Part shown: piece by piece, positions 26,180-35,600 of the stretch
Layout of the letters: each line of letters opens with the position of its first letter
How positions within the stretch are numbered: position 1 is the stretch's first letter
NCBI RefSeq assembly: GCF_036250735.1
Contig: NZ_CP109430.1
Location: 4,712,001-4,776,000, forward strand
Direction of reading: 5' to 3'
Source of the DNA: Streptosporangium sp. NBC_01495
GTDB taxonomy: Bacteria > Actinomycetota > Actinomycetes > Streptosporangiales > Streptosporangiaceae
DNA length: 64,000 nt
Notes under the pieces: generated by a model
What the model was told of the DNA's origin: nothing
Databases searched by the model: none
Seen by the model: the letters and a program-made list of their open reading frames with translations, nothing else
Translations under genes and position numbers: made by a program

Positions 26180-27625
26180 TCACGCCCGGCAGACGGTTCC
26201 GGTCGGGGGCAGCTTCAACTCGGTGAGATACCGATCGGCATGCTCGACCACGCATTTGGGTCCCGTCAGATACATGACATGACCAGGCCCGTCATACAGC
26301 ACCGAGGTGGAGCCGGGGATGGTGCGAGTCAGGCTGTCGGTCCACGGGAAATCGGCTTGGCTGCCGGCTCCCAGGAACGGCGGCAGTCCCTTGACCGGCA
26401 GTGGTCGGGCCGGGTTGGCCACCGGGATCTTCCAACCGGAGCAGACCAGACCGTCGAAGGTGCTGTAGGGCATGTCCGGCGAGATCCTCCTGGCCTCCCT
26501 CAGTGCTTCGCGGTGCTCGGCGTAGGTGGTGTAGCCCAGACCGTCGGGACACCGCAGCGCCAGCACGATCGGCTGGGTGTAGACCGCCAGCAGGCCCAGG
26601 ACGTTGTCGGCGAACGCTGAGCCGTCACCGTGGCGGGCCTTGTCCACGGCTTTGGCGAAAGCGCCGGGGTCCGCTGCTGAGAGGCCGACTGCGACCTGCA
26701 GGTGGAAACCGGTCAGCTTCCCCTTACCGAACTGCGCCGACGTGACCGGGATCGGCGAGCGGTCGGCGTCCTTGAGCAGCTCGCGCCAGACCTTTCCCGC
26801 ATCCTCCCCATGCAGCGCGCACGTGGATGTGCGCGCGCACCAGTCGACGAACCCGCGGAACTGCTTCTCGAAGGTTTGGCGTGACATCCGATCCCACAGA
26901 AGCTTTCCACCGGGCTGGTTGTACACCCCGTCGAGATACATCGCGCGGATGCGGTGCGGGAACAGCCGGGCGTAGGCGGTCGCTGGTGACCCCCCGGCCG
27001 ACCACGCCATGAAACTCAGCCGTTCTTCCCCCAGCGCCGCACGGATGGCCTCCACATCCCTGGCCATCGAGAGCCCGTCCAGGCGAGTCAACAGCCCGCT
27101 GTGGTCCTCCTTCCTGCAGGTGGCCACCGCCCGGGCCAGGACCTTGGACTGGGCCTCGTAATCCCGGCGATTGCCCGGCTCCGACACCCCCGGCCCCAGC
27201 TTCAGGCATGACGCCGGCAACGCCTTCTTCGGCATGCTGTTGCGAGGGGCGGAGGTGACCACGTCGAACCGCCGGCGCAACGCCGTGTACCTGTCCGCGA
27301 ACTGCTTCATGCTCGCGATCCCGTCCTCGCCCGGCCCACCGGGGATGGTGAACACGCTGCCGATGCGGTGGGCGGGATCGGTGGCCGGCAGCCGGGCCAG
27401 ATCCAGTGTGATCTTGTTTTCACCGGGGCGCGCCCAATTGATCGGCACCTGGATCGTGGCGCACTCCATGCCCGCCGGGACCTTCTCCCCCGCGCACGCC
27501 CCCCACGTAAGCGGCGCGGCACCTTGCTCGGCGGAGGCCATCGGAATCGGCGATATCACCAGTCCGGCCGCTACCAGCCCCGCGGCGAGTGCTTTTCCTC
27601 TTCTTCCTTGGAAGATCATGTTCAT
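26180..27625 (-). CDS. Secreted S33-family alpha/beta hydrolase (tripeptidyl aminopeptidase type)
   Basis: 481 residues. A signal peptide (ALAAGLVAAGLVI) ends near PMASAEQG. VFTIPGGPGEDG is the oxyanion-hole loop, FMAWSAGGSPA holds the nucleophilic serine, and a C-terminal TAP-like domain with STSVLYDGPGHVMY supplies the catalytic His. The usual DxxGFDPRGxGxS segment is altered here (VVTSAPRNSMPKK), and the nucleophile elbow is WSAGG rather than GxSxGG, so specificity or activity may differ from standard tripeptidyl peptidases. It stands alone, with no partner gene in an operon. A more canonical paralogue lies at 40246-41682. Confidence 0.82.
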   Translation of the reverse strand: MNMIFQGRRGKALAAGLVAAGLVISPIPMASAEQGAAPLTWGACAGEKVPAGMECATIQVPINWARPGENKITLDLARLPATDPAHRIGSVFTIPGGPGEDGIASMKQFADRYTALRRRFDVVTSAPRNSMPKKALPASCLKLGPGVSEPGNRRDYEAQSKVLARAVATCRKEDHSGLLTRLDGLSMARDVEAIRAALGEERLSFMAWSAGGSPATAYARLFPHRIRAMYLDGVYNQPGGKLLWDRMSRQTFEKQFRGFVDWCARTSTCALHGEDAGKVWRELLKDADRSPIPVTSAQFGKGKLTGFHLQVAVGLSAADPGAFAKAVDKARHGDGSAFADNVLGLLAVYTQPIVLALRCPDGLGYTTYAEHREALREARRISPDMPYSTFDGLVCSGWKIPVANPARPLPVKGLPPFLGAGSQADFPWTDSLTRTIPGSTSVLYDGPGHVMYLTGPKCVVEHADRYLTELKLPPTGTVCRA

Positions 27626-27732
27626 AGATCCAGGCTCGCCTGCTGACAGGCGCTGTTCCTCGTCCGCAGGGACGCTTTCGCGCCTGGGAGCGGGGTACCG
27701 GCCGAACGCCCGCCTGGGAGCAGGGCCCCGGG

Positions 27733-28395
27733 TCAGCAGTCCCCAGGGATGATGAGCCCGGCCTCGTAGGCGATGATCACGGCTTGTGCCCGGTCGCGAA
27801 CACCGGTCTTGGCGAACAGGCTGGTCACGTGATTTTTCACGGTGGAGCCCGCCATGCCGAGGGTCTGACAGATCTCGGTGTTGGACTGGCCTCGGGCGAT
27901 GAGTGTCAGCACCTCCCGCTCGCGGTCGGTCAGCCCGGCCAGCTGCTCGGGTGTGGTCCTGCGGCGTGGCCGGGCTACCTGGACGAACGTGCCGATCAGG
28001 CGGGTCAGCAGCCGCGGCGCGACGGCGGCCTCCCCGCGGTGCACCACCCGGATGCCCTCCACCAGTTCCTCGGGCGAGATGTCCTTGGGCAGGAAGCCCG
28101 AAGCCCCGGCCCGCAGCGCGTCGACCACGTACTCGTCCAGGTCGAAGGTGCTCAGCGCGAGCACCCGCACTGCGGGCAGTTCGCCGGTGATCGCGCCGGT
28201 GGCGGTGATCCCGTCGGCCTGAGGCATGTGCAGGTCCATCAGCACCACGTCCGGCAGCAGCTCACGGGTACGGTGCAGCGCTTCCCGGCCGTCTGCGGCC
28301 TCGCCCGCCACGCTCATGTCGTCCTGGGCGTCCAGGATCATCCGGAAGCCCGCGCGGACCAGCGCGTGGTCGTCCACGATCAGGATCTTGATCAC
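27733..28395 (-). CDS. NarL/LuxR-family response regulator
   Basis: 220 residues. The receiver domain (1-120) has ILIVDDHALVRAGFRMIL, VVLMDLHMPQADG (phospho-acceptor Asp), LALSTFDLDEYV and GFLPKDISPEEL (Lys). The C-terminal helix-turn-helix is LTDREREVLTLIARGQSNTE then ICQTLGMAGSTVKNHVTSLF. Its ATG overlaps the stop of the sensor kinase gene, giving a coupled two-component pair. The cognate targets are not evident; the S33 peptidase gene follows 108 bp downstream on the same strand. Confidence 0.93.
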   Translation of the reverse strand: MIKILIVDDHALVRAGFRMILDAQDDMSVAGEAADGREALHRTRELLPDVVLMDLHMPQADGITATGAITGELPAVRVLALSTFDLDEYVVDALRAGASGFLPKDISPEELVEGIRVVHRGEAAVAPRLLTRLIGTFVQVARPRRRTTPEQLAGLTDREREVLTLIARGQSNTEICQTLGMAGSTVKNHVTSLFAKTGVRDRAQAVIIAYEAGLIIPGDC

Positions 28396-29528
28396 GTCTT
28401 CTCCTGTACGGCGGGCACGGGGATGCGGGCGAAGACCTCAAAGCCGCCCTGAGGGTGCGGCCCGGCCCGCAGTTGCCCGCCACAGGCCGCCACCCGCTCG
28501 GCCATGCCGCCCAGGCCGAAACCGCTCTCTCCGGCGCCTGCGGCGAGGCCGTCGTCGAGCACCTCCACTTCCACCGCCCCGGGCACGTAGGTGAGCCGGA
28601 CGCTCGCCCGCGCGCCGCCGGCGTGCTTGCGGATGTTGGTCAGCGCCTCTTGGACGATCCGGTAGAGCGTGTGATCCACCGCCGTGCTCAGCTCGACGCG
28701 ATCACCGGCCACCTCCAGCCCGACCGCCAAGCCGGCGTCTGCGGCCCTGGCGACCAGCGCGGGCAGCGCGGCCGCGCCGTACCCGGCGAATCCGGCGAAT
28801 TTCGCGTCGGAGGCGTCGTCGGCGCGCAGCACGTGCAGCAACTGCCGCATCTCCGCCATGGCCTCACGCCCGGCCCGCTCCGCGGTGAGCAAGGTGGCCT
28901 GGGCCTGTCCCGGGTGGCGGGTCATGGTGGTGCGGGCCGCGCCGACCAGCACGTTCATCGTGCTGATGTGGTGGGCCACCACATCGTGCAACTCCCGCGC
29001 GAGGCGGCGGCGCTCGGCCAGCACCGCCGCCTCGGCGAGTTCGGCCCTCGCCCGCTCGGCCAGCTCCCGGCGAAACCGCAGCAATTGGCCGAACCCGACC
29101 ACGAACAGCGCCCCGAGCGCCCCCGTCACCGACGGTTTCTCGCCCCGGACGAGGTAGAGCACCTGGACGGTGACGGCGCCGGATAGGTTCACCGCCACGG
29201 CCGCGATCCAGGCACACCGCGGCACGCCGTACCGGCCGGCGGAATACAGCGCGCACATCGCCGCCCCGCCGAGCCAGACGTTCTGGCCGATCACGACGGT
29301 CACCAGATGACAGGCCACGATGAGCGTCAGGACGGTGAACGGCCGATCACGACGCCAGAACAGCGCGACCGAGGCAATGGTGTCGAGCAGCACCACCACG
29401 GGCGGAGGTACCCCCACACCGATGGAGAAGGCGAGCACCGCCTGGAACGTCCAGATGAGCAGCGCCAGCAGAGAGTCGGCGACGCGTGGCCGACAGAGCG
29501 TCCGCCACGCCACCCGCAGACTTCTCAT
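28392..29528 (-). CDS. Sensor histidine kinase (HisKA_3 type)
   Basis: About 378 residues (GTG 29546 would add six). Four to six hydrophobic segments in the first 150 residues form the membrane sensor. The dimerisation and phospho-acceptor block is RRRLARELHDVVAHHISTMN with the His in ELHD. MRQLLHVLRAD and a HATPase region (YRIVQEALTNIRKHAG, VLDDG, GFGLGGMAERV) complete the kinase. It has no clear extracellular domain, as in many envelope-stress sensors. It forms a pair with the response regulator at 27733-28395. Confidence 0.9.
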   Translation of the reverse strand: MRSLRVAWRTLCRPRVADSLLALLIWTFQAVLAFSIGVGVPPPVVVLLDTIASVALFWRRDRPFTVLTLIVACHLVTVVIGQNVWLGGAAMCALYSAGRYGVPRCAWIAAVAVNLSGAVTVQVLYLVRGEKPSVTGALGALFVVGFGQLLRFRRELAERARAELAEAAVLAERRRLARELHDVVAHHISTMNVLVGAARTTMTRHPGQAQATLLTAERAGREAMAEMRQLLHVLRADDASDAKFAGFAGYGAAALPALVARAADAGLAVGLEVAGDRVELSTAVDHTLYRIVQEALTNIRKHAGGARASVRLTYVPGAVEVEVLDDGLAAGAGESGFGLGGMAERVAACGGQLRAGPHPQGGFEVFARIPVPAVQEKT

Positions 29529-29617
29529 GATCAGAGAGTAGGGCACGCCGACGAGTAGCCATGAGCCTTCGAAGATCGTTGGAGGTGCCGACGTGCGACC
29601 TGATTCCCTTTAGGAAA

Positions 29618-29723
29618 CGAACCTTCTGTGAAGGCAACCGGTAGGCCTGATGGCATGATCCCCCAGCCCGCCGCGCCCGCACTCCGGCCGGATCGCCGCA
29701 GATTGCCTTCACGAAAGGTTGTC
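29618..29723. repeat. Imperfect inverted repeat next to the recombinase fragment
   Basis: The left arm GAACCTTCTGTGAAGGCAAC (29619-29638) and the complement of the right arm (29703-29722, + strand TTGCCTTCACGAAAGGTTG) agree at about 16 of 20 positions. The arms are 64 bp apart, and the right arm ends 15 bp before the tyrosine-recombinase fragment. They could be arm-type binding sites or the ends of a small element. Confidence 0.4.
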
Positions 29724-29737
29724 CCGCTCCCGATCAC

Positions 29738-29866
29738 CGGGGGCGCGGCAAGGGCGGCACCCAGCGCAACGTGTTCCTCTCCGCCGACGCTCGCACCGCG
29801 CTGGCCGACTACCTCCAAGACGAACGCCCCACCGGCGGCGCGGCTGCTCGCGTTCGGCATCGGTGA
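29738..29866 (+). pseudogene. Tyrosine recombinase (phage integrase) fragment
   Basis: Reads RGRGKGGTQRNVFLSADART then ALADYLQDERP, and stops at 29866. GKGGKxRxVPLSxxARxALxxYL is the beta-strand and helix region around the active-site Lys of XerC/integrase proteins. Both the N-terminal and the Arg/His/Tyr C-terminal parts are missing. Confidence 0.6.
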
Positions 29867-30118
29867 TGCCGGTCAGCCATTCCCGCCGGGTGACCCGCAA
29901 CACCTTCCCACGAGCCAGGTCGTGGGCCAACACGACACCCCGAGTCGTGCCAGGTACGGCGTCCCGAATCGCCGGCCAATCGCTTGCGGCCCACCAGGTG
30001 AACAGGTCCCGGCTGCTGAGCACCACGACCTTCGGTGAGGTGACGAACTCGGGTCTTTCGGTGAATGCCTTGGCGTGGCGCGCGGCTCGTGGCGCCGGTT
30101 CGCTGACCGGCTCTGCCG
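29840..30118 (-). pseudogene. Unrecognised coding remnant after xylulokinase
   Basis: A single minus-strand frame with good codon use reads RHAKAFTERPEFVTSPKVVV, LSSRDLFTWWAASDWPAIRD, VPGTTRGVVLAHDLARGKVL and RVTRREWLTGITDAER. It has no credible start and overlaps the integrase fragment at its left end. The family was not recognised. It looks like the middle of a protein, so probably a fragment left by recombination. Confidence 0.35.
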
Positions 30119-30121
30119 CCG

Positions 30122-31540
30122 TCAGCCAGCGCGGTCGAGGACGTTCGCGCGGGCCACGGCGTACCGTTCTCGGATCGCCGGCACGGCGTCCGCCTCGTGC
30201 ATCTCAACCTGCCCGACCGTCCACGACGGCGGCCGCTGCCCACCCGACAACACCCAGGCCGCCTGACGGGCGGCGCCGTCGGCGACGTACTCCCCCAGTG
30301 GTGGGACGAGCACGGGGCGGCCGAAGACTGTAGGAGCGATCCGGCGCACCGCCTCCGAGCGGGCGCCGCCGCCGACCAGGATGACCCGGTTGACCGTCGT
30401 GCCCTGCGCGATCATTGCGTCCAGCCCGTCGGCGAGTGCGCACAGCATGCCCTCCACCGCCGCGCGGGCCAGGTGTGCGGGGGTCGAGGTCCGCAGGGTC
30501 AGGCCGTGCACGGCTCCGGTGGCGTGCGGGCGGTTCGGTGTGCGCTCGCCCTCCAGGTAGGGCACCAGGGCCAGTCCGTCGGCGCCCGGCGGTGCGGACA
30601 GCGCCAGCGCCGACAGCCCCGCGTGGTCCACTCGCAGCATGGTCGCGGCCGCGTCCAGCACCCGGGCGGCATTGAGCGTGCACACCAGCGGCAGGAACCG
30701 GCCGGTCATATCGGCGTACCCGGCCACGATCCCGCTCGGGTCTGCGGCCGGCACCTCGTCGGAAACGGTGGACACTATGCCGGAGGTGCCGATCGACACG
30801 ATCACGTCGCCCGACTCGGCGCCGACACCCAGCGCCGCTGCGGCGCAGTCGCCGGCGCCGGGGCCCAGCGGCGCGCCGGTGCGCAGGTGCCCGGCCCGAT
30901 GGGTCGGCGCGAGCACCTGCGGCAGCAGCACATCGTCGCGACCGAACGCCAACCGGAGCAGGTCCAGGCGGTACTCACCGGTCGCGGCCGACCAGTATCC
31001 GGTCCCGCTGGCCTCACTGCGGTCGGTGCGCAGCGCATCGAGCCCCGGTGCGCCGGACAGTCGCCAGGTCAGCCAGTCGTGCGGCAGACACACCGCGGCT
31101 GTACGGGCGGCGTTGTCCGGCTCCGCCGAGGCCAGCCAGCGCAGCTTGGTGACGGTGAAGCTGGCCACCGGTACCAGGCCGACCGCTTCCGCCCATGCTC
31201 GCTGTCCCGCCTCGCCGCCGCCGAGATCCGAGATCAGGTCGGCGGCGGCGTCGGCCGAGCGGGTGTCGTTCCACAGCACGGCGTCCCGGATCACCGCGCC
31301 GCCTTCGTCCAGGCACACCATGCCCTGTTGCTGCCCGGCGATCGAGGCAGCCGCTACATCGTCCAGTCCGCCGGCCTGTGCGACCGCGTCGGACAGTGCG
31401 GCCTCCCACGCGGCCGGCGGCACGGCGGTGCCGACGGGGTGTGGTGCGCGACCTTCGCGCACCAGCTTCCCAGTCTCGGCGTCGCGGATGACGACTTTGC
31501 ACGACTGGGTCGACGAGTCGACCCCGGCGACGAGGGGCAC
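30122..31540 (-). CDS. xylB: Xylulokinase (FGGY family)
   Basis: 472 residues, slightly shorter than typical XylB (480-500). It phosphorylates D-xylulose to xylulose 5-phosphate for the pentose phosphate pathway. Seen are the N-terminal nucleotide fold [17 protein letters not shown], the substrate loop [29 protein letters not shown] (the WND motif of xylulokinases), DWLTWRLSG, the [11 protein letters not shown] phosphate loop and the C-terminal [19 protein letters not shown]. No xylose isomerase, xylose transporter or ROK/LacI regulator lies next to it, so it is an orphan copy. The ATG at 31540 is the only plausible start. Confidence 0.9.
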   Translation of the reverse strand: MPLVAGVDSSTQSCKVVIRDAETGKLVREGRAPHPVGTAVPPAAWEAALSDAVAQAGGLDDVAAASIAGQQQGMVCLDEGGAVIRDAVLWNDTRSADAAADLISDLGGGEAGQRAWAEAVGLVPVASFTVTKLRWLASAEPDNAARTAAVCLPHDWLTWRLSGAPGLDALRTDRSEASGTGYWSAATGEYRLDLLRLAFGRDDVLLPQVLAPTHRAGHLRTGAPLGPGAGDCAAAALGVGAESGDVIVSIGTSGIVSTVSDEVPAADPSGIVAGYADMTGRFLPLVCTLNAARVLDAAATMLRVDHAGLSALALSAPPGADGLALVPYLEGERTPNRPHATGAVHGLTLRTSTPAHLARAAVEGMLCALADGLDAMIAQGTTVNRVILVGGGARSEAVRRIAPTVFGRPVLVPPLGEYVADGAARQAAWVLSGGQRPPSWTVGQVEMHEADAVPAIRERYAVARANVLDRAG

Positions 31541-31698
31541 CGGTCCTCCAGGGGTTGTCGGGTGCGGGTCAGGTGGCGCGGTTGGTCAGCGGGGGGCGCG
31601 GACCAGGTGGTCGACGGCGAGCTGGTTGAGCGGATGAATCCGAAGCCCTCGGCGCCGACCGTTGAGCAGCACCCCGGCCCTGGAGCAGCGGGCTGTTA

Positions 31699-32205
31699 CT
31701 AGGAACAGCCCGTCAGGATCAGCGCCGTGGTCAAGATGATCGAGACGAGCGAGGTCCACCCTCCCACGCAGAGGGCTGCCGCCAGGGCGAACGGGACTGC
31801 GCTGAGCAACGACCACCACAGCGGGTCCGTTGTGGATGGTCCCAACTTGCCGAGGGCTGACGCCCCGGCGATCCAGCCGATCACCCCGGCAATCAAGACC
31901 GCGCCCGCCCATAGCACTCTGCCGCCCGGGGTCGCCGTCAGCGGCGAACCGCCTGGTGTCATGAGCGCCACGACATACAAAGCAGCCATCGCGAAGAGCG
32001 CGGCGAAGACCAAGATGATCGGGCCCAGCCCGAGAACAAAGACCGCGAGGACATACAAACAGAGGCTCAGCAGCGATCCCACGAGCCCCACTCCGACGAT
32101 CTGACCGACGGTCCATGGCCAGTTCCGGCCCGATAGGGCCGCCTTCCATCTGACGACTAACGCAGATGATCGCATCGCGAGATCGTAACATTCCCGTAGC
32201 AACAT
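31699..32205 (-). CDS. Small hypothetical membrane protein
   Basis: 168 residues (139-168 depending on start; ATG 32175 is an alternative) with four to five hydrophobic segments such as VGVGLVGSLLSLCLYVLAVF and VLWAGAVLIAGVIGWIAGA. It ends in ILTGCS. No family was recognised and no ribosome site is convincing. It lies between xylulokinase and the AfsR locus as a single gene. Confidence 0.5.
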   Translation of the reverse strand: MLLRECYDLAMRSSALVVRWKAALSGRNWPWTVGQIVGVGLVGSLLSLCLYVLAVFVLGLGPIILVFAALFAMAALYVVALMTPGGSPLTATPGGRVLWAGAVLIAGVIGWIAGASALGKLGPSTTDPLWWSLLSAVPFALAAALCVGGWTSLVSIILTTALILTGCS

Positions 32206-32361
32206 CCAGGAGTACTGCGTGACGCGACAAGATAACGCTCCTGCGATCGCATCAACATTCTGACCTGTCCTGATGCCCTCATTTCGTGATCGTCTGGCGG
32301 ATAACCTAAGTACTGTCCGGTTCCCGGAACAGCGTCTGCCCAGGTCAACACGGTGAGACCG

Positions 32362-32682
32362 CTACGGAGCCAATCCGGCCCCATGCCGGGCACGGCCATC
32401 CACGGCCAAGCGCTCGACGGTGCGCCTCAGCTGGCGGCGCTGCCACGCGGCCTGCTGCAGGGCGGCCTCAGCACGGCGCCGGGCCCGGTGCGCAGCCTGA
32501 CGACACGGCGTTCCGCAGTAGCGGGGGTTGGGAGGATCGGTGCAGAAATTAGCGGTAGCAGCCGCTACCTGCGGTGTTCCAGGTGCCAGACCCGATGGCG
32601 CACCCGCTTCTGTCGGGCGTCTCCGGCTGGTGGCCGATGTTCTGAATTGGCCGCATGCGCACCATCCGTCCTTGATGATCAT
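32362..32682 (-). CDS. Small zinc-finger-like protein coupled to the AfsR-like activator
   Basis: 106 residues. The ATG at 32682 overlaps the AfsR-like stop (ATGA). The N-terminus has DGWCACGQF. The C-terminal half has NFCTDPPNPRYCGTPCRQ then AAHRARRRAEA, resembling the (Y)CSxxCRxAAxRxRRR motif of small actinomycete proteins with a treble-clef-type zinc ribbon. Four to five cysteines could bind one metal. A basic helix follows. The function is unknown; tight coupling suggests it works with the regulator. Confidence 0.55.
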   Translation of the reverse strand: MIIKDGWCACGQFRTSATSRRRPTEAGAPSGLAPGTPQVAAATANFCTDPPNPRYCGTPCRQAAHRARRRAEAALQQAAWQRRQLRRTVERLAVDGRARHGAGLAP

Positions 32683-35600
32683 CCAAGGGTGCGGGCCAGG
32701 GACTCGGCTCTGCGGTGGTCGTACGGTGCGGTCAGGCGTTCGGCGGTCGCCATCGCCTGCTCGGCTGCCCGCCTGGCCTGCCTTCGCCCGCCCAGGGCGA
32801 CCATGATCAGCGCGAGGGCCCAGCCGATCCGGGCGGCGGCGCCGGGGTTGCGGGCGGCGTACCGGGAGAGGTGTCCGAGCAGGAGGGGGGCCACGGTCCG
32901 GTGCTGCCCCGCGTCCCTGAGCAGTTCGGCGAGGCCGGTCCAGCACTCCAGCATGCCGGGCTGCACCGTTGGCAGCCGCTTGGCCAGCGTCAGCGCCTCG
33001 GCCAGCGCCGCGGGCGCCCGCGCCGGGTCCAGGCGGGCCGCGATGGTGAGCAGGCGCAGCTCCTGGATCGTGCGGCTCGCCGGGCTGTCGCGCAGGCCGA
33101 TCTCCTTCGCGTGCGTACGCCGCCGCTCGTGCGAGGCGCGGGCGGCCGCCAGCAGCTCCCGGATCCGCTCCACCGGCACCCCGTCCAGGCGCAACAGCGC
33201 TTCCGCCTGGCCGGTCAGGCACCAGTGGCGGCCGATGTCGTCCCCGCCCACCCGCGCGACCGCCAGCTCCTCCGTCTCCGCGTACCCGGTGGCCGCCGCG
33301 GCGAACTCGCCCTGCCACAGTGCGGTCTCGGCGAGCATGCCGGCGCAGTTCTCGGCCACCCGCGGGTCGATCGTCCGCAATCGTCCCTCCGTGAACGACC
33401 GCCTGGCGTCCTCGAAACGGCCCGCGTGGAGCAGGTCGATCCCGCGGGCCAGCCGGGCCCGGTGCACGGCCTCGTCCGGGTGGTCGATGCCGGAAAGTGC
33501 CTGGTCGGCGAGGCTGCCGTAACGGGTGGCGATCCGGTGGCGACCGGCGAGGCGGGCGATGGCGGCGAAGTTCGCGTAGGACTCGGCGCGCAGGGCGGGG
33601 TCGGTGCCGCGGTCGGCGGCGTTGAGCTGGCGCAGCGAGGTCACCAGCATCACGGGGAGGTCCTGCTGGTGGTAGGCGAGCCGGGCGAGCAAGGTCAGCG
33701 CCTGCGCGGCCTCGGCCTCGTCCGTACGGGGTACGGGGAGGAGACGGTGGGCGGCCTGGCGGGTGGCGGCGGTCAGGAGAGCGGTCGCGAGGCCGGTGCG
33801 GGTGGTGGGGAGTGGCTCGCCGAGCGTGTCGAGGGCGGCGCGGGCCAGGCGGGTGGCGGCGCGTTCCCTGGCGAGCTGGTGGGAGCTCACCGCGGCCATC
33901 CGAAGCAGGCGGGCTCGTAGGCGCAGGTCTTCCGGAGGGCGGTCGAGGTGCTCACGGACGATCGCCACCGACTCCTCGTACAGGCGCAATCGCAGGCACA
34001 ACGTCCAGTAGTGGTCCAGGAAGCGCGGCTGCCCGGACACCCGCCAGGCCAGGCGGATGTTGTCCATCTCGGCGCCGAGCACGCGGACGACCTCGGCGTC
34101 CGAGCCGTCCTGGAGCGCGGTGGCGTGCCGGTCGAGGAGACCGGCGTAATGGCGGGCGTGCCGTTCGCGTACCCCCGGGTCCTCCAAATGGGCGGCGGCG
34201 AGCTGCTGGATGAGAGGGTGGAGGGTGTACCGGCCGGACGGGGTGAGCCGCAGCACGCTGTGGTCGACCAGGTGGACCAGCACCTCAGGACTGGTTCCGG
34301 CGACTTCCAGGGCCGCGCGCAGGGTGCAGCCGCCACCGAACACCGACAACGCCGCCAGCGCCGCCCGCCTCGCCGGGTCGAGCAGCCGCCAGGACGTATC
34401 GAAGACCGTACGCATGCTCGCGTGCCTGGACCGTGCGGCGGGCCCGGCCGTGGAGAGCAGCCCCGTGTCCACTCCGAGGCGTTCGGCCAGGTCGGCGCAC
34501 GGTACGGCACGCAGCAGGCCGGCCGCCAGTTCGATCGCCAACGGCAGCCCGCCGGTCGCGGCGCAGATCGCGGCCACCAGCGGGGCCTCGCGCTCGGGGT
34601 CGAACCCCGGCCGGGCCTTGAGCGCCCGCGCGACGAACAACGCCTCGGCGGCCGACTCGGCAAGCCCCTCCACCGAGACGATCACCTGCCCAGGCACGTT
34701 CAGCCGCCGCCGGCTGGTCGCCAGCACTCGCAGGCCCGGCGCCACCCGCAGGATCTCCGCGATCACCCCGTCGAAGGACGGCAGATGTTCGAGATTGTCG
34801 AGCACCAGCAGCGTCGAGCGACCGGCGAGGGCGGCGAGCAGCAGCTCGGCGGCCGGCCGCGGCGGCGAGAGGTCCACGCCGAGTCGGCGCGCGAGCGTCG
34901 TCACAGCCGCCTCCGCCCGCACCCCGACAAAAGACACGAACGCGACATCCGCCGAGGAGAGGGACGCGGCGTCGTGCTCACCGGGCTTCACGGAGGAGGG
35001 GGAGGCGGTGTCGTGCTTCCCGGTCCCCGTGGAGGAGAGGGACGCGGCATCCCGGTCCCCGGCCTCCGCCGCGGCGATGGCCAGGCGGGTCTTGCCGATG
35101 CCGCCCGGGCCCGACAGGGTGATCAGGCGTTCCCGGGACAGCAGGGCACGTAGGCGGCGAATGTCGGGCTCGCGGCCGACCAGCTCCGACCCGGGGACCG
35201 GCAGGGCAGCCCGGCGGGCGGTCGCGGGCCGGGGCGTGAGGTCCTGGCGGAGCGCGCGGGTCTCGGGTGCGGGACCGACGCCCAGCTCGCGCGCCAGTCG
35301 CAGGCGCAGCTCCTCGTAGCAGGCCAGGGCCGCGGCCCGGTTCCCGGCCCTGGCCAGGGAGGCGATCAGCACCCGGTGGGCCTCCTCGTCGTAGGGGTCC
35401 AGCTCCGTCACGATCCTGGCCAGCCGTACGACGTGTTCGGAGGCGGCGGGCCCGGCGCGTACGAGCAGCTCGCGCAGCACCAGCCGGGCCCGCCGCCGCT
35501 CGCACTCCAGCCACCCGGCGAACGCGGGCGCGTCCCCGAAGGAGAGACCGTCGAGGAACTCTCCGCGCCACAACCGGAGCGCCCCCGCCACCGTCGGGTC

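Noticed and set aside
32353..33522. Plus-strand frame of 389 codons opposite the AfsR-like C-terminus
   Set aside because: Ser/Arg-rich antisense reading with no start site or family.
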